Positions 50,836 to 59,864 of a DNA stretch of 64,000 nucleotides are shown one piece after another; the first letter of the stretch is position 1, and every line of letters begins with the position of its first letter. The position numbers were made by a program, and so were the translations under genes. Source of the DNA: Desulfovibrionaceae bacterium (GTDB lineage: Bacteria > Desulfobacterota > Desulfovibrionia > Desulfovibrionales > Desulfovibrionaceae); contig JAHZEL010000010.1 of the NCBI GenBank assembly GCA_019421865.1, positions 36,122 through 100,121 of the forward strand, read 5' to 3'. The notes under the pieces are model-generated. The model saw only the letters and a program-made list of their open reading frames with translations, had not been told where the DNA came from and made no database searches.

Positions 50836-51825
50836 CTACCAGAGATTTTTCCGGTAGAAGGGCGACTGCCCGTCGGGGAAGTCGGGCTGCACGCAGCCTA
50901 TGCACAGGGCGTTTTCCACGCACCAGTTCACGCGGTCGTTCCAGCGCCTCAGGGGCGAGTCGCACCAGGCTCCCGGCCCCTTGCAGCCCAGCGCATAGCG
51001 GCATCCGGCCTTGTCCGGAAAGCTTTCTGCCATGCGTCCCTGATCGAAGAGATACAGGTAGGGGCAGTTTTCGTGGGTGGTGCTGCCGTAGAAGGCCTTC
51101 GGGCGCCCCCACGCATCCAGCGTGGACGCCAGTTCCTCCACGCCTGCGGTAAGTCCCTTCTTTTCCGCGGCGGCCAGCAGCAGGAGAATGGAACCCACCA
51201 TCCAGTCCGGATGCGGCGTGCAGCCGTGCACTGTGACGACCGGCCTGCGTATGCCCTGTCTCCGTAAGAATTCCTGCACGCCCACGGCTCCCGTCACCGA
51301 GCCTTTCGCCGCGCTCACGCCGCCGTAGGCCGCGCAGCTGCCCACGGCCAGCACGACGGCCGCATGCGGCGCGACCTTCTCGAGCATGAGGGAAAGCGGC
51401 AGTTCCTCGTGTCCGGCCTCGCCGATCACGCAGAAGCGTCCGCCTTCCGCTTCGGACACCGCGCCTTCCTGCACCAGCACGAAGCCGCCGCTGTTTTCTT
51501 CGGCTGAGCGCAGCATGAATTCTATGGCGCCTTCGCCCTCGTCGGCCATGAGGGTGGGGTGAAAATCCATGCGGATGACCTGAAGCAGCACGTCCGCAAT
51601 ACGCGGATGAAGACTGTTCAGCACGGACACGGAGCAGCCCGTGCAGCCCATGCCCTGCAGCCAGAACACCGGCGGCCGCTGAAACGTGAGCGTTTCGGCC
51701 AGCGCCTGCTTCACGCAGGGAAAGAAGGAACGCGTCACGCCGGCCAGCGCCGCGGCCAGAAGCGAGGAGCGCAGAAACGTCCGTCGCGTGGGGGAAAAGC
51801 GCGCGGAGTCGGGGTCTTTGTCCAT
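50836..51825 (-). CDS. hysB: [NiFeSe] hydrogenase small subunit with Tat signal
   Basis: 329 aa. The ATG at 51825 (AAGGAGG upstream) gives a twin-arginine signal TRRTFLRSS and hydrophobic stretch, exporting the folded dimer. Iron-sulfur ligands: proximal MGCTGCS and GSCAAYGG with HGCTPHP; medial/distal HENCPYLYLFDQG, CRYALGCKGPGAWC, and NWCVENALCIGCVQPDFP. All three clusters therefore appear 4Fe-4S, usual for the NiFeSe class. No C-terminal membrane anchor, so the enzyme is soluble or held by a partner. Divergent from the Fur-family gene. Confidence 0.92.
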   Translation of the reverse strand: MDKDPDSARFSPTRRTFLRSSLLAAALAGVTRSFFPCVKQALAETLTFQRPPVFWLQGMGCTGCSVSVLNSLHPRIADVLLQVIRMDFHPTLMADEGEGAIEFMLRSAEENSGGFVLVQEGAVSEAEGGRFCVIGEAGHEELPLSLMLEKVAPHAAVVLAVGSCAAYGGVSAAKGSVTGAVGVQEFLRRQGIRRPVVTVHGCTPHPDWMVGSILLLLAAAEKKGLTAGVEELASTLDAWGRPKAFYGSTTHENCPYLYLFDQGRMAESFPDKAGCRYALGCKGPGAWCDSPLRRWNDRVNWCVENALCIGCVQPDFPDGQSPFYRKNLW

Positions 51826-52000
51826 GAAGCCTCCTTGCGGCGTGATGAAGGAACGCCGATGAACCGACCCTGCCGCAGCAGTCGTGATAGAACCATGATT
51901 TTTCCGGGCGGGGGGAGTGCGAGGGGCGGGCGGCGTACGACCCGCGGCAGGCATCTTCCGGGGAGGCGGAAAAATAACGGGAATGAATGACAAAAGCTTA

Positions 52001-52029
52001 TTGACAATCGTTCTTATTATTGTTACCAA
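52001..52029 (+). promoter_or_regulatory. Promoter and candidate Fur/PerR box
   Basis: TTGACA at 52001 overlaps an inverted repeat ACAAT (52004-52008) and ATTGT (52019-52023). An AT-rich -10 region (TACCAATAAG) follows at normal spacing. Suggests autoregulation of the Fur-family gene and possibly control of hysBA on the other side. Confidence 0.5.
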
Positions 52030-52058
52030 TAAGTCACCAGTGATTTTGAGGAGCAAAT

Positions 52059-52496
52059 ATGCCCAAGACAAGAATGACGAATCAACGCCGGATCATTCTT
52101 GAGGAACTGCGCAAGGTGAACACTCATCCCACGGTTGATGAGCTGTACACCATAGTCAAGGCCCGTATGCCGCATATCAGTCTGGGGACCGTGTATCGGA
52201 ATCTCGATCTTCTGGCTGACATGGGAGAAGTGTTAAGGATAGACTCCGCCGGGAACATGCGCCGCTTTGACGGAAGAGTGGAACCTCACCGCCATGTGCG
52301 CTGCCAGGCCTGCGGCAGGGTGGCCGACGTTTTCACCGACGGAAAAGATGAGCCGGTGATAGGAAGCCTTCGTGTTCCCGGATTCCGGATCACCACCGTG
52401 AGGGTGGAATACGACGGCATCTGTGAAGAATGTGAACGCAAGTCCGCCGCTGCGGCGGACGAGGTACAGGCTGCGAATCAGAGGCGCGCCTGCTGA
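52059..52496 (+). CDS. Fur-family regulator, PerR-like
   Basis: 145 aa metal-dependent repressor. DNA-binding helices include HPTVDELYTIVKARMP and ISLGTVYRNLDLLADMGEV; the metal region shows EPHRHVRCQACGRV, and structural zinc is held by CQAC and CEEC. Co-transcribed with rubrerythrin 31 bp downstream, which favours a peroxide-sensing PerR role over Fur. GAGGAG precedes the ATG. Confidence 0.9.
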   Translation: MPKTRMTNQRRIILEELRKVNTHPTVDELYTIVKARMPHISLGTVYRNLDLLADMGEVLRIDSAGNMRRFDGRVEPHRHVRCQACGRVADVFTDGKDEPVIGSLRVPGFRITTVRVEYDGICEECERKSAAAADEVQAANQRRAC

Positions 52497-52527
52497 CGAT
52501 ACCCCTCTGCCATCAGGAGAATATGTC

Positions 52528-53091
52528 ATGAAATCGTTGAAGGGTACCCAGACCGAAAAGAATCTTCTCACCGCCTTCGCCGGTGAATCTCAGGCCCGCA
52601 ACCGCTACACCTACTTCGCCTCTCAGGCCAAGAAGGACGGCTACGTGGAAATGCAGAAGGCCTTTGAAGAAATCGCCAACCAGGAAAAGGAACACGCCAA
52701 GCGTCTGTTCAAGTTCCTCGAAGGCGGCGCCGTGGAAATCACGGCCACCTTCCCCGCCGGTGTGATCGGCTCCACGCTCGACAACCTGAAGGCTGCCGCC
52801 GCCGGTGAAAACGAGGAATACTCCGATATGTATCCCTCCTTCGCCGATGTGGCCGACGCCGAAGGCTTCCCCGCCATCGCCGCCGTCATGCGCAACATCG
52901 CCGTGGCTGAAAAGCATCACGAAGAACGCTTCCTCGCCTTTGCCGCCGCCATCGAAGCCGGCACCGTGTTCAAGTCCGACAAGCCCCGCGTGTGGCGCTG
53001 CCAGAACTGCGGCTACGTGCACGAAGGCCTCGAAGCTCCCGAATCCTGCCCGGCCTGCGCGCATCCCCGCGAATATTTCCAGGCTCTGTAA
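52528..53091 (+). CDS. rbr: Rubrerythrin
   Basis: 187 aa non-haem di-iron peroxidase that protects anaerobes from H2O2. Di-iron ligands in FAGESQARNRYTYFA, EIANQEKEHAKRL and IAVAEKHHEERF; C-terminal rubredoxin domain with WRCQNCGYVHEG and SCPACAHP. AGGAGA precedes the ATG at 52528. Second gene after the PerR-like regulator. Confidence 0.96.
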   Translation: MKSLKGTQTEKNLLTAFAGESQARNRYTYFASQAKKDGYVEMQKAFEEIANQEKEHAKRLFKFLEGGAVEITATFPAGVIGSTLDNLKAAAAGENEEYSDMYPSFADVADAEGFPAIAAVMRNIAVAEKHHEERFLAFAAAIEAGTVFKSDKPRVWRCQNCGYVHEGLEAPESCPACAHPREYFQAL

Positions 53092-53302
53092 GCATTAAAA
53101 GCGCGTGCAGGGAACGATTCTGCGGAAGATCTGCGAGTCTGCATCCTCACCTCCCTCCGGATCGCCTGCAAAAGGGCATTCCTCCTGCCCCGGAATGATG
53201 GCTGTTCCCGTAAAAACGTCGTTTCCTGCCGCGCATTATTTCCTCGGCGCTTCCCCGCAGACGGCCGGGGGATCTTCGGATCCCTTCCGGCCATGCGGGG
53301 AG

Positions 53303-53339
53303 CAAGGCCCTCTTTCCTTCGGGAGAGAGGGCTTTTTTT
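53303..53339 (+). terminator. Terminator downstream of rubrerythrin
   Basis: GCCCTCTTTCC and GGGAGAGAGGGC form the stem, followed by TTTTTTT. It is 210 bp after the stop codon, so the transcript would have a long 3' untranslated region. Confidence 0.75.
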
Positions 53340-53902
53340 GTGGTCGATTGCCGGGCGGGAGGGGCCGGAGAGAAATAGCCCGGAGGGTGAGACCTGCAGG
53401 CAGACTGAGGGCTGCCCGGGGTATCGTTTTTTCGCGTATTCCGTAAAGCGAGGTGTGTTTGATCCGGCACGGCGCACGAGCAAAACGCCCGGCATGAAAA
53501 GAGCCCCGGCTGGTCGGAAGCCGTTCTTGTGCCGGGGCGCTTATGAAATGCGGAGCGGTCAGGGCTGGTCTGCCGGTGCGTTGCAGACGTTGCGGCCCGG
53601 CGGGGAGAGCGCGGGGCTGGCGCCGATCAGGCACCGTGCAGCTGCAAGGCTTTCCTTGAGGGGATGGGCCGCCGCAGGAGCGGGGGATGCGCTGCCGTGC
53701 GGCTCCCCATGGGCAAAGTATTCTTTTCGGAGTGAGGGGACGCGTCCGCCCAATTCCGGCAAGACGGATTGAGGCCGCAGAGGCGGAAGGCTCGGCAGGC
53801 GCGGGGCAGAGTGTTCCGGAGCTTCTCCGTTCGGGAAATTCCCGGCGGAACGTCTTTTTTTTTCTTGCCAAACGGCGGGAATGGAGGCATATTCCGTCTG
53901 TT
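53340..53902. other. Intergenic region before tRNA-Met
   Basis: No gene supported. AGCCCCGGC..GCCGGGGCGCT forms a hairpin at about 53503-53540. The tRNA promoter is at the right end: TTGCCA near 53866 and CATATT 17 nt further. Confidence 0.45.
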
Positions 53903-53978
53903 GGACCCGTAGCTCAGTTGGTAGAGCCCCCGGCTCATAACCGGATTGTCGTAGGTTCGAAGCCTGCCGGGTCCACCA
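53903..53978 (+). tRNA. tRNA-Met (anticodon CAT)
   Basis: 76 nt. Acceptor GGACCCG and CGGGTCC, D-arm GCTCAGTTGGTAGAGC, anticodon loop CTCATAA, T-loop GTTCGAA, encoded CCA. No initiator features (first pair is G-C), so elongator Met is most likely; an Ile2 (lysidine) tRNA with the same anticodon cannot be excluded. Confidence 0.9.
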
Positions 53979-53991
53979 CCTTTTATGCATG

Positions 53992-54027
53992 AAAAGCGGA
54001 CGGAATGTTTCATTTCGTCCGCTTTTT
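53992..54027 (+). terminator. Terminator of tRNA-Met
   Basis: AAAAGCGGACGGAA pairs with the complementary TTTCGTCCGCTTTTT across a short loop. Confidence 0.88.
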
Positions 54028-54111
54028 AGTTAATTTCCGAAGCCCCCCCTGTCGAAGCGACCGTCTGAGGGGAAGCTTCCCGCCTTTCTGCGGCGCTGAG
54101 GGCTTTGAAGA

Positions 54112-54339
54112 TCAATTCGGATTTTCAATGAGTATGATGAGCTCGACCAGCGACACGCCCAGCCCCTCGGACAATTTTTCCATGGTGGCAAGGGTGGGGG
54201 AAGATGGATTGCTGCCCTCCAGTTTTTGAAGGTATTTGTAGTCTACTCCTGCTCTCTGAGCCAGACTTTCCTGAGTCAGACCTTTGGCCTTTCTCAACAT
54301 TTTCAATGCTTTGGCGAAACGAAGGTCAACGGTTTCCAT
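54112..54339 (-). CDS. XRE-family helix-turn-helix regulator
   Basis: 75 aa, essentially one HTH domain: LKMLRKAKGLTQESLAQRAG, then VDYKYLQKLEGSNPSSPTL. Typical of plasmid, phage or toxin-antitoxin repressors. It lies just behind tRNA-Met in AT-rich DNA; two palindromes in its upstream region are likely operators. Confidence 0.85.
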   Translation of the reverse strand: METVDLRFAKALKMLRKAKGLTQESLAQRAGVDYKYLQKLEGSNPSSPTLATMEKLSEGLGVSLVELIILIENPN

Positions 54340-54353
54340 TGACTTAAGATATG

Positions 54354-54391
54354 GACTAGTCTACAAAGTAAACACCGCATATATACGGTGT
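54354..54391. promoter_or_regulatory. Candidate operators of the XRE regulator
   Basis: GACTAGTC at 54354-54361 and ACACCG..CGGTGT (8-nt AT spacer) at 54372-54391, both within 55 bp upstream of the XRE start. Confidence 0.45.
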
Positions 54392-54626
54392 AATGTGCGG
54401 AGAAAACGTTCCTTCGAGAAAATAACCATGTTGTTTTCTTACGTTTTCAGTAAAGATTCCTTTTGAGATTTCCTTTGATGTTTTCCGTGCGGCATGGATT
54501 TGATATTGTACGCCGCCGATGTAAGATCGTTTTGCACGAATGACAATCATAAGTATTTTCTTATTTTTTTCTCATTCATGATGCATGACGGAGATCTGTG
54601 TAAAATCGGAATGACGGATAAGACGT

Positions 54627-55136
54627 ATGTCTTTTGATAATTACGAATTATCTGATATGTCTGTTTTTTATGCGTGTATAGTATTCACTTCAATATGCAT
54701 ATTATATTGTGTGAATCGTAAGAGAAACAGATATAAATATATAATAAGCGGTATGTTGAGTGACTTCGATTATTTTGTCACTTCCATATGCATAGAGCAG
54801 GCAAATAATAAGTATCTTGTTCTTCACGATGTTCCGGAAGAACCTGACATGAGGCGCAAGGCCTTGGCCGTACTGTCGGCAAAATCCTATGTCGAGTGCA
54901 CGTGCGTGTCTGTTCATATGATGATTTCCGGGGCCGACTATACGCGCAAAGACAGAAGGTATATTCTTGGCATTCTGAAGCACGATCAGGAACTGCTGTT
55001 TCTGTTCTACGAAAACTACATGACCACGCTCTCAAAGATGACCATACGCAGAGAGCTTCCCATGTACAGGCATATCGACGTGATCGAATGTCTGGACTTT
55101 GCAAGCTTCCGCGGCATCATGGATTCGCTGCGCTGA
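54627..55136 (+). CDS. Hypothetical protein with one N-terminal membrane segment
   Basis: 169 aa, not recognised. One hydrophobic segment (VFYACIVFTSICILYCV) followed by a basic stretch and a soluble region (KYLVLHDVPEEPDMRRKALA; KDRRYILGILKHDQELLFLF). Codon use and base composition of the first 250 bp are clearly more AT-rich than neighbours, suggesting recent acquisition. The start at 54627 has only a weak GGATAAG upstream; an in-frame ATG follows at 54657. May be linked to the divergent XRE regulator. Confidence 0.6.
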   Translation: MSFDNYELSDMSVFYACIVFTSICILYCVNRKRNRYKYIISGMLSDFDYFVTSICIEQANNKYLVLHDVPEEPDMRRKALAVLSAKSYVECTCVSVHMMISGADYTRKDRRYILGILKHDQELLFLFYENYMTTLSKMTIRRELPMYRHIDVIECLDFASFRGIMDSLR

Positions 55137-55542
55137 TCGACGCAGGGGGGCTCGTCACCCTTTTCTTCTTCTTCTTCTTCCCTCTCTTTTTTCTCTGCTG
55201 TTTCCACGCTGCAGTATTGCTCTCCGCATGGCTGCAAGCGTTGCTGCGGGGTGTCTGACGCTGTTTGCCTTTTTTCGGAGCGGCCGGCGCGTCTCCGGCG
55301 CGTTTTTCAGGGGAGCGGCGCGGGGCCTCATGAGCAAGTCCGGGCGGGGCGCCTGCAGAAGTCCGCGCTCCTTCGGGGCCGAGTCGGCGTTTTTCCCTCC
55401 TCCTATTCCCTCGTCTGCTTCTTCGCGCTGCCAGGAGAGAGGCGCCTTGCCTTTTCCTCACGGGTCTCCTGTCGTTTTTTTCGCACCGCCCTGCAGAAGG
55501 GCGTTTTTTTGCCGATTCTTTTGCCTTTCCTGCAGCGGGCGC
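55137..55542. other. Intergenic region with pyrimidine tract
   Basis: No gene supported. A CTTCTTCTTCTTCTTC-type tract lies at about 55163-55195. CGCCCTGCAGAAGGGCG followed by T7 (about 55490-55510) is a plus-strand terminator for the unknown gene upstream. Confidence 0.5.
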
Positions 55543-55578
55543 AAAAAGGGCGGGTGCGGCGTTTGCCGCATCCGCCCC
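55543..55578 (-). terminator. Terminator of the 4Fe-4S protein gene
   Basis: On the minus strand GGGCGGATGCGGC pairs with GCCGCACCCGCCC (one mismatch) around AAAC and is followed by TTTTTG. Confidence 0.85.
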
Positions 55579-55612
55579 GGAACAGGGAGACTCCGCCGCT
55601 GGCGGAACGAGG

Positions 55613-56881
55613 TCAGATTTTTTCGCAGATCTTTTCAATGAAGCGCGACTTGAGCTGCTTCTGCGCAAGAGAGCGCTTCACGGCGGGCATCTTGAGAATG
55701 GCGCCGAGCACGCCCGCCAGCAGTCTGTGGCTGAAGAGCATGCGGTTGTCGAAGATGAGATCCTGCAGGTTGCCGCGTTCCGTGGCCATAACCACGGCGC
55801 GGTGGGTGGTGTTCAGCGGAGTGATGGTGCGTTCGGGACGGGGCACCAGCATGAGCGCGCCGTGCGAGCAGCCGCGGGTACACACGCCGCAGCCGAGGCA
55901 CAGTTCCGCGTTGAAGTCGATGCGGCGGGTGCCGTCTTCGTTGCGGACCATGGTGAGGGCGTTCACGGGGCACAGCTGGGCGCAGCGACCGCACTTGACG
56001 CAGGCGGACTCGTCCATCTGCATGATGAAGTTGGAGTGGATGGTCTGCGTCATCTGGAAGCGCTTCACCGCGCCGAGAGCCTCGCAGCAGCAGCCGCAGC
56101 AGTTGCAGATGAAGTTCACGCCTTCGCGCACGTTTTCCCCGAACTGCACGAGATTGTGTTCCCAGGCCTGATGCAGAAGCTCCAGACATTCGCTCTTGCT
56201 GACCTCGCGGGCGTGTCCGTGCTTGATGAGCGAATGCGCCGCGGTGTTGAAGGTCATGCAGATGTCCATGGGGGCGTCGCAGGCGGTGCCCAGATGCTGC
56301 TTCTTGTGGCGGCAGTAGCACATGCTTATGCCGCACTGGGACGCGGTTTCAATGACGTTCGTGGCGCGTTCCCAGTCGAGGATTTCCATGGCGTAGGGTT
56401 CCTTGACCGTGGGTTCCTGCACGAACACGCGGCCGAGCCCCGTATCGCCGGTGACGAACAGCTCGCGCATGAAGTCTTCTTCCACGTTGATGTACTGGTT
56501 GAAGAGCTCGGCGAGGGTTTTCTGATCCACGTCCTTGCGCACGCGCATCATGGAAAATTCAAAGAATCCGGCCATGGGCGGCGGCAGGCAGTACATCTGC
56601 TCGCCCTTCACGTCCATGTCCACGAGCATGGCGCGGCTCGCCAGATTGTCCAGCACCTTGTGGGCTTCGGTTTCGGAAACGTTCCAGCGCTTGGCCGCGT
56701 CGGCCGCGGTGAAGGGCCGGATGGGCATCTGCGCCACAAGGTCGGCTTCCTTTTCCGTGAAGAGCATCTTCAGAATGGAGTACAGGGTTTTCGATTCCGG
56801 CGCGCCCTGCGGAAAACGGTTGAGTCTGTCGATCATGCGTCCGTAGGCGGACTGCTTTTCAAGCATGAGATGATGTCCCAC
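55613..56881 (-). CDS. Winged-helix protein with two 4Fe-4S clusters and extra cysteine motifs
   Basis: 422 aa from the GTG at 56881, seven bases after AGGAG; TTG at 56887 and ATG at 56866 are alternatives. Residues 50-100 look like a winged helix (FTAADAAKRWNVSETEAHKVLDN, read in two parts). A central cysteine-rich part has SMCYCRHKKQH and NFICNCCGCCCEAL, and a bacterial ferredoxin domain follows near residue 300 (CVKCGRCAQLCPVNAL; CLGCGVCTRGCSHGAL). I know of similar proteins annotated only as 4Fe-4S ferredoxin in sulfate reducers. A redox-responsive role is plausible but not shown. Monocistronic. Confidence 0.8.
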   Translation of the reverse strand: MGHHLMLEKQSAYGRMIDRLNRFPQGAPESKTLYSILKMLFTEKEADLVAQMPIRPFTAADAAKRWNVSETEAHKVLDNLASRAMLVDMDVKGEQMYCLPPPMAGFFEFSMMRVRKDVDQKTLAELFNQYINVEEDFMRELFVTGDTGLGRVFVQEPTVKEPYAMEILDWERATNVIETASQCGISMCYCRHKKQHLGTACDAPMDICMTFNTAAHSLIKHGHAREVSKSECLELLHQAWEHNLVQFGENVREGVNFICNCCGCCCEALGAVKRFQMTQTIHSNFIMQMDESACVKCGRCAQLCPVNALTMVRNEDGTRRIDFNAELCLGCGVCTRGCSHGALMLVPRPERTITPLNTTHRAVVMATERGNLQDLIFDNRMLFSHRLLAGVLGAILKMPAVKRSLAQKQLKSRFIEKICEKI

Positions 56882-57214
56882 AGGCAATCTCCTTTTCTGA
56901 GGTCGGAGCGGAGGAAATACGGCGTACGCAGCGATTGACGGCAGGACGAAAAGATTCGTGTCCTGCAGGGGAGCGGCGGAGAAGAAAAAGGTCGCTTCAG
57001 CGATTTGTGTCGTCCGTTGTGTCGCCGATCATGCGCTCAGTCTGGAAGAACAAGTGTAGCGCGTTGCAGAGAAACATCAAGTCTGTTACGGCCGTTCCGG
57101 AAAAGAAATCGACAAGTTGCACGAAAGTAGCGGAGCTTGTTTTCCTTATCGCGGCGCAGGAAAGCCTTCCTGCCGCCAGACCCACATCCGGCGATCTGCC
57201 CGAATTCTGCCTGC
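56882..57214. other. Intergenic region, no gene
   Basis: Holds the promoter region of the 4Fe-4S gene. A 62-codon minus-strand frame (57185-56997) has a plausible composition but no ribosome binding site and is not called. Confidence 0.45.
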
Positions 57215-57247
57215 AAAAAAGGGCGCGGATGAGTTCCGCGCCCTTTT
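57215..57247 (-). terminator. Terminator of the znu operon
   Basis: On the minus strand AAAAGGGCGCGGA and TCCGCGCCCTTTTTT (5-nt loop), 70 bp after the permease stop. Confidence 0.88.
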
Positions 57248-57315
57248 GTCGTTGGTTCTGGAGGTCGCTGGCGGAGGGGATCCGGTGGAGGAAAGAGCCG
57301 TCCGCCGTGTTTGCA

Positions 57316-58179
57316 TCAGAGCTGCCGTTCGTTGCGCACCGAGGAGCACACTACGCTTGCCACGAACCATGCGCAGCTCACAAGAATGATGGTGGCGCCC
57401 GTGGCGGTGCCCATCCACGGCTGCACGGAAAGCGCAAGTCCTGCCACGGCCGAGGTCAGGCTCACGAGAATGGCCCACCAGAACATGCCTCCGGCGCTTC
57501 GGGCGAAGTTGCGGGCCGAGGCGGCGGGCACGATGAGCATGGCCGTGACGAGCAGCACGCCCACGCCCCACACCGAGAACATCACCACGAGCGCGAGCAG
57601 CGCGGCGAAAAGGTATTCAAACAGCGCCACGGGCACGCGGTGCGCCCGGGCGATGATGCCGCTCGTGCCCGAGTAGAGCAGGCGGTTGAAGGCGAAGATC
57701 TGGAACAGCACGAACAGCGCGAACAGCACGAGCAGCCAGCCGATGTCGGTTTCGGTCATGGTGAGGATGTCGCCGTAGAGGAACTGCTGCAGATCGCGGG
57801 CGATGGTGTTGTTGCGGCTCACCACGGCCAGACCTGCGGCCACCACGGCGGAAAACACCACGCCGATGACGGTGTCGGAAGGCAGGGCGCTGAACCTCTG
57901 CATGAACATGATGATGAGGCCCACCGCCAGCCCGAACAGCGGCATGGAGATGTGGGGATTCACGCCCAGCACCAGACCGATGGCCACGCCGGCAAAGGCG
58001 GAATGGCCCACGGCGTCGGAAAAGAAGGCCATGCGGTAGTAGACAACCTGAACGCCGAGAGCCGCGGTCATGGGCGCGAGCAGCACGAGGGCCACAAGCG
58101 CCTGCTGCATGAAGCGCATGTCCATGCCGTCCAGGGGAAAGAGCGAGGCCAGATGAAAGAGCCAGGAAAGATCAACCAT
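57316..58179 (-). CDS. znuB: Metal ABC transporter permease (ZnuB family)
   Basis: 287 aa ABC-3 family permease with about eight membrane helices. MRFMQQALVALVLLAPMTAA, FFSDAVGHSAFAGVAIGLVL (family signature) and ASARNFARSAGGMF are recognisable. I use the ATG at 58179, which overlaps the ATPase stop by 8 bp; the open frame continues upstream inside that gene. Imports Zn2+ or Mn2+ with ZnuA and ZnuC. Confidence 0.92.
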   Translation of the reverse strand: MVDLSWLFHLASLFPLDGMDMRFMQQALVALVLLAPMTAALGVQVVYYRMAFFSDAVGHSAFAGVAIGLVLGVNPHISMPLFGLAVGLIIMFMQRFSALPSDTVIGVVFSAVVAAGLAVVSRNNTIARDLQQFLYGDILTMTETDIGWLLVLFALFVLFQIFAFNRLLYSGTSGIIARAHRVPVALFEYLFAALLALVVMFSVWGVGVLLVTAMLIVPAASARNFARSAGGMFWWAILVSLTSAVAGLALSVQPWMGTATGATIILVSCAWFVASVVCSSVRNERQL

Positions 58180-58966
58180 GATGATGCTCCCCGCAGGAGG
58201 AATCGGCCGTGCCGTTGCCGGGCATGGCGTGCATGTGATCCTGCGCGCAGATGAGTCCCATGTGCATGCCGAAGAGCGCCTGCAGAACCTCGCCGTTGAG
58301 AACCTTGTCGGGCGGGCCCTGCGCAATGACGCGCCGCTTCAGGCAGATGACGCAGGTGGCGTGATGCGCCACCATGCCGAGATCATGGCTGACCATGATC
58401 TGCGTGAAGCCCTGACTCTTGCGCAGATCGTCGAGAAGCTCGCAGAACAGTCTGCCGCCTTCAAAGTCCACGCCTGCGGAAGGTTCGTCGAGCACGAGCA
58501 GTTCCGGGTTCTGCTGCAGGGCAAGCGCGAGCAGCACGCGCTGCATTTCGCCGCCGGAAAGCGTGCCCACGCGGCGACGGATGAGGTGCGTGGCATGCAC
58601 TTCGTCCAGCAGTTCGAGCGCCTGCTTTTTGGCCTTGCGGGAAATGCCCAGCCACAGCGGCCGCTTCTGTATGCCCATGGAAAGAAACTCCGCCACGGTG
58701 AAGGGCATGCCCCGGTCGAGCGCAATTTTCTGCGGCACATAGCCTATGCGCAGGCCCTTGCCGCCGCCGAGCGTGATGTTGCCCCGATAGCCCACTTCGC
58801 CGAGCAGGGCCAGCAGCAGCGTGGTCTTGCCCGCGCCGTTGGGGCCGATGAGCACCGTGCAGCTGCCCTGCGGCACGGTGGCGTTGACCTGATCGAGAAT
58901 GTTGAGCCCGCTTCGCGTCACGCTGACGTGATCGAAGACGATGGCGGGAGTGTTATTCGGTTCCAA
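58172..58966 (-). CDS. znuC: Metal ABC transporter ATPase (ZnuC family)
   Basis: 264 aa. Walker A GPNGAGKTT near residue 42, signature LSGGEMQRVLLALAL, Walker B LLVLDEPSAGVD, H-loop MVSHDLGMVAHH. The histidine-rich tail (SCGEHHHG) may bind metal. Overlaps the binding-protein gene by 14 bp. Confidence 0.94.
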   Translation of the reverse strand: MEPNNTPAIVFDHVSVTRSGLNILDQVNATVPQGSCTVLIGPNGAGKTTLLLALLGEVGYRGNITLGGGKGLRIGYVPQKIALDRGMPFTVAEFLSMGIQKRPLWLGISRKAKKQALELLDEVHATHLIRRRVGTLSGGEMQRVLLALALQQNPELLVLDEPSAGVDFEGGRLFCELLDDLRKSQGFTQIMVSHDLGMVAHHATCVICLKRRVIAQGPPDKVLNGEVLQALFGMHMGLICAQDHMHAMPGNGTADSSCGEHHHG

Positions 58967-59864
58967 GCGTAGTCTCCAGAACGCGCAGATTCTCGCGCAT
59001 GACGTTGTCGTAGTAGTCCGCGGGCGCGTCGGACGGACCGGAGGCCACGGGATCGAGCGAAATGCAGGGAATGCCGGTTTCGGCGGCCAGCGTTCTGCCC
59101 GTGCGGGCGGGGTACTGCGGTTCGGTGATCACGGCGGCCGTGTGCTTTTCGCGGATTATCCGTACCAGATCCAGCATTTCCCGGGCGGAAGGCTCCTGGC
59201 CTTCGTGGGGCTGAACCACGGCGTCCACGGTAAGCTCGGCGTCGCGGGCCAGATAGTCGAAAACGTTGTGCTGCACAAGTACGCCGCGTCCGCCGATTTT
59301 TTTGCCGAGCCGCGAAAATTCTCCGGCAAGCGCCTGCATCCGTTCCGCGGTGCGCCTGCCGTTTTCTTCGTACAGCGCGGCGTGCTCCGGATCATGCTGA
59401 GCCAGCTGCCCGGCCAGCGAACCCGCCATGCACGCCATCATGGATGGGCTGGCAAAGATGTGCGGATTCTCGCCGTGCCCGTGATCGTGTCCCTCATGTC
59501 CGGCTTCTTCCTCGGCCAGCAGATGATCCACGCGGCTGGAGATGTCGATGATGGCGGAGCCTTCCTTCATGAGATGTGCGACCTTGCCGGGCTCGCCGAG
59601 AAAGCTCTCGAGTCCGAGGCCGTTGATGACCAGCACATCGGCCCGTGCAAGAGCGCGCCTGTCCTGCGGCGTCATGGAATAGTCGTGAGGACAGCCCGTG
59701 CCTGCAGGCAGAAGCAGTCCGACTTCAACGCCCGGCACGTCCCGCGTTACCTGCCTCAGCAGCAGCCAGACCGGAAAAACCGAGGCGACGATCTGCCTGT
59801 CCGCCGCAAACGCGGGAGAGGCCAGCCCCAGCACAAGGCAGAGCAGAAAGGAAAAGATTTTCAT
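58953..59864 (-). CDS. znuA: Zinc/manganese ABC transporter binding protein (ZnuA-like)
   Basis: 303 aa. Signal peptide MKIFSFLLCLVLGLASPAFA; family A-1 metal-binding protein with ligands expected in GCPHDYS (His 60 region), the His-rich loop EAGHEGHDHGHGENPH, and NVFDYLARD, plus a final Asp in the DPVASGPSD region. The acidic, histidine-rich loop favours zinc over manganese. I use the ATG at 59864 because it opens the signal peptide; the upstream extension is non-coding. First gene of znuACB. Confidence 0.92.
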   Translation of the reverse strand: MKIFSFLLCLVLGLASPAFAADRQIVASVFPVWLLLRQVTRDVPGVEVGLLLPAGTGCPHDYSMTPQDRRALARADVLVINGLGLESFLGEPGKVAHLMKEGSAIIDISSRVDHLLAEEEAGHEGHDHGHGENPHIFASPSMMACMAGSLAGQLAQHDPEHAALYEENGRRTAERMQALAGEFSRLGKKIGGRGVLVQHNVFDYLARDAELTVDAVVQPHEGQEPSAREMLDLVRIIREKHTAAVITEPQYPARTGRTLAAETGIPCISLDPVASGPSDAPADYYDNVMRENLRVLETTLGTE

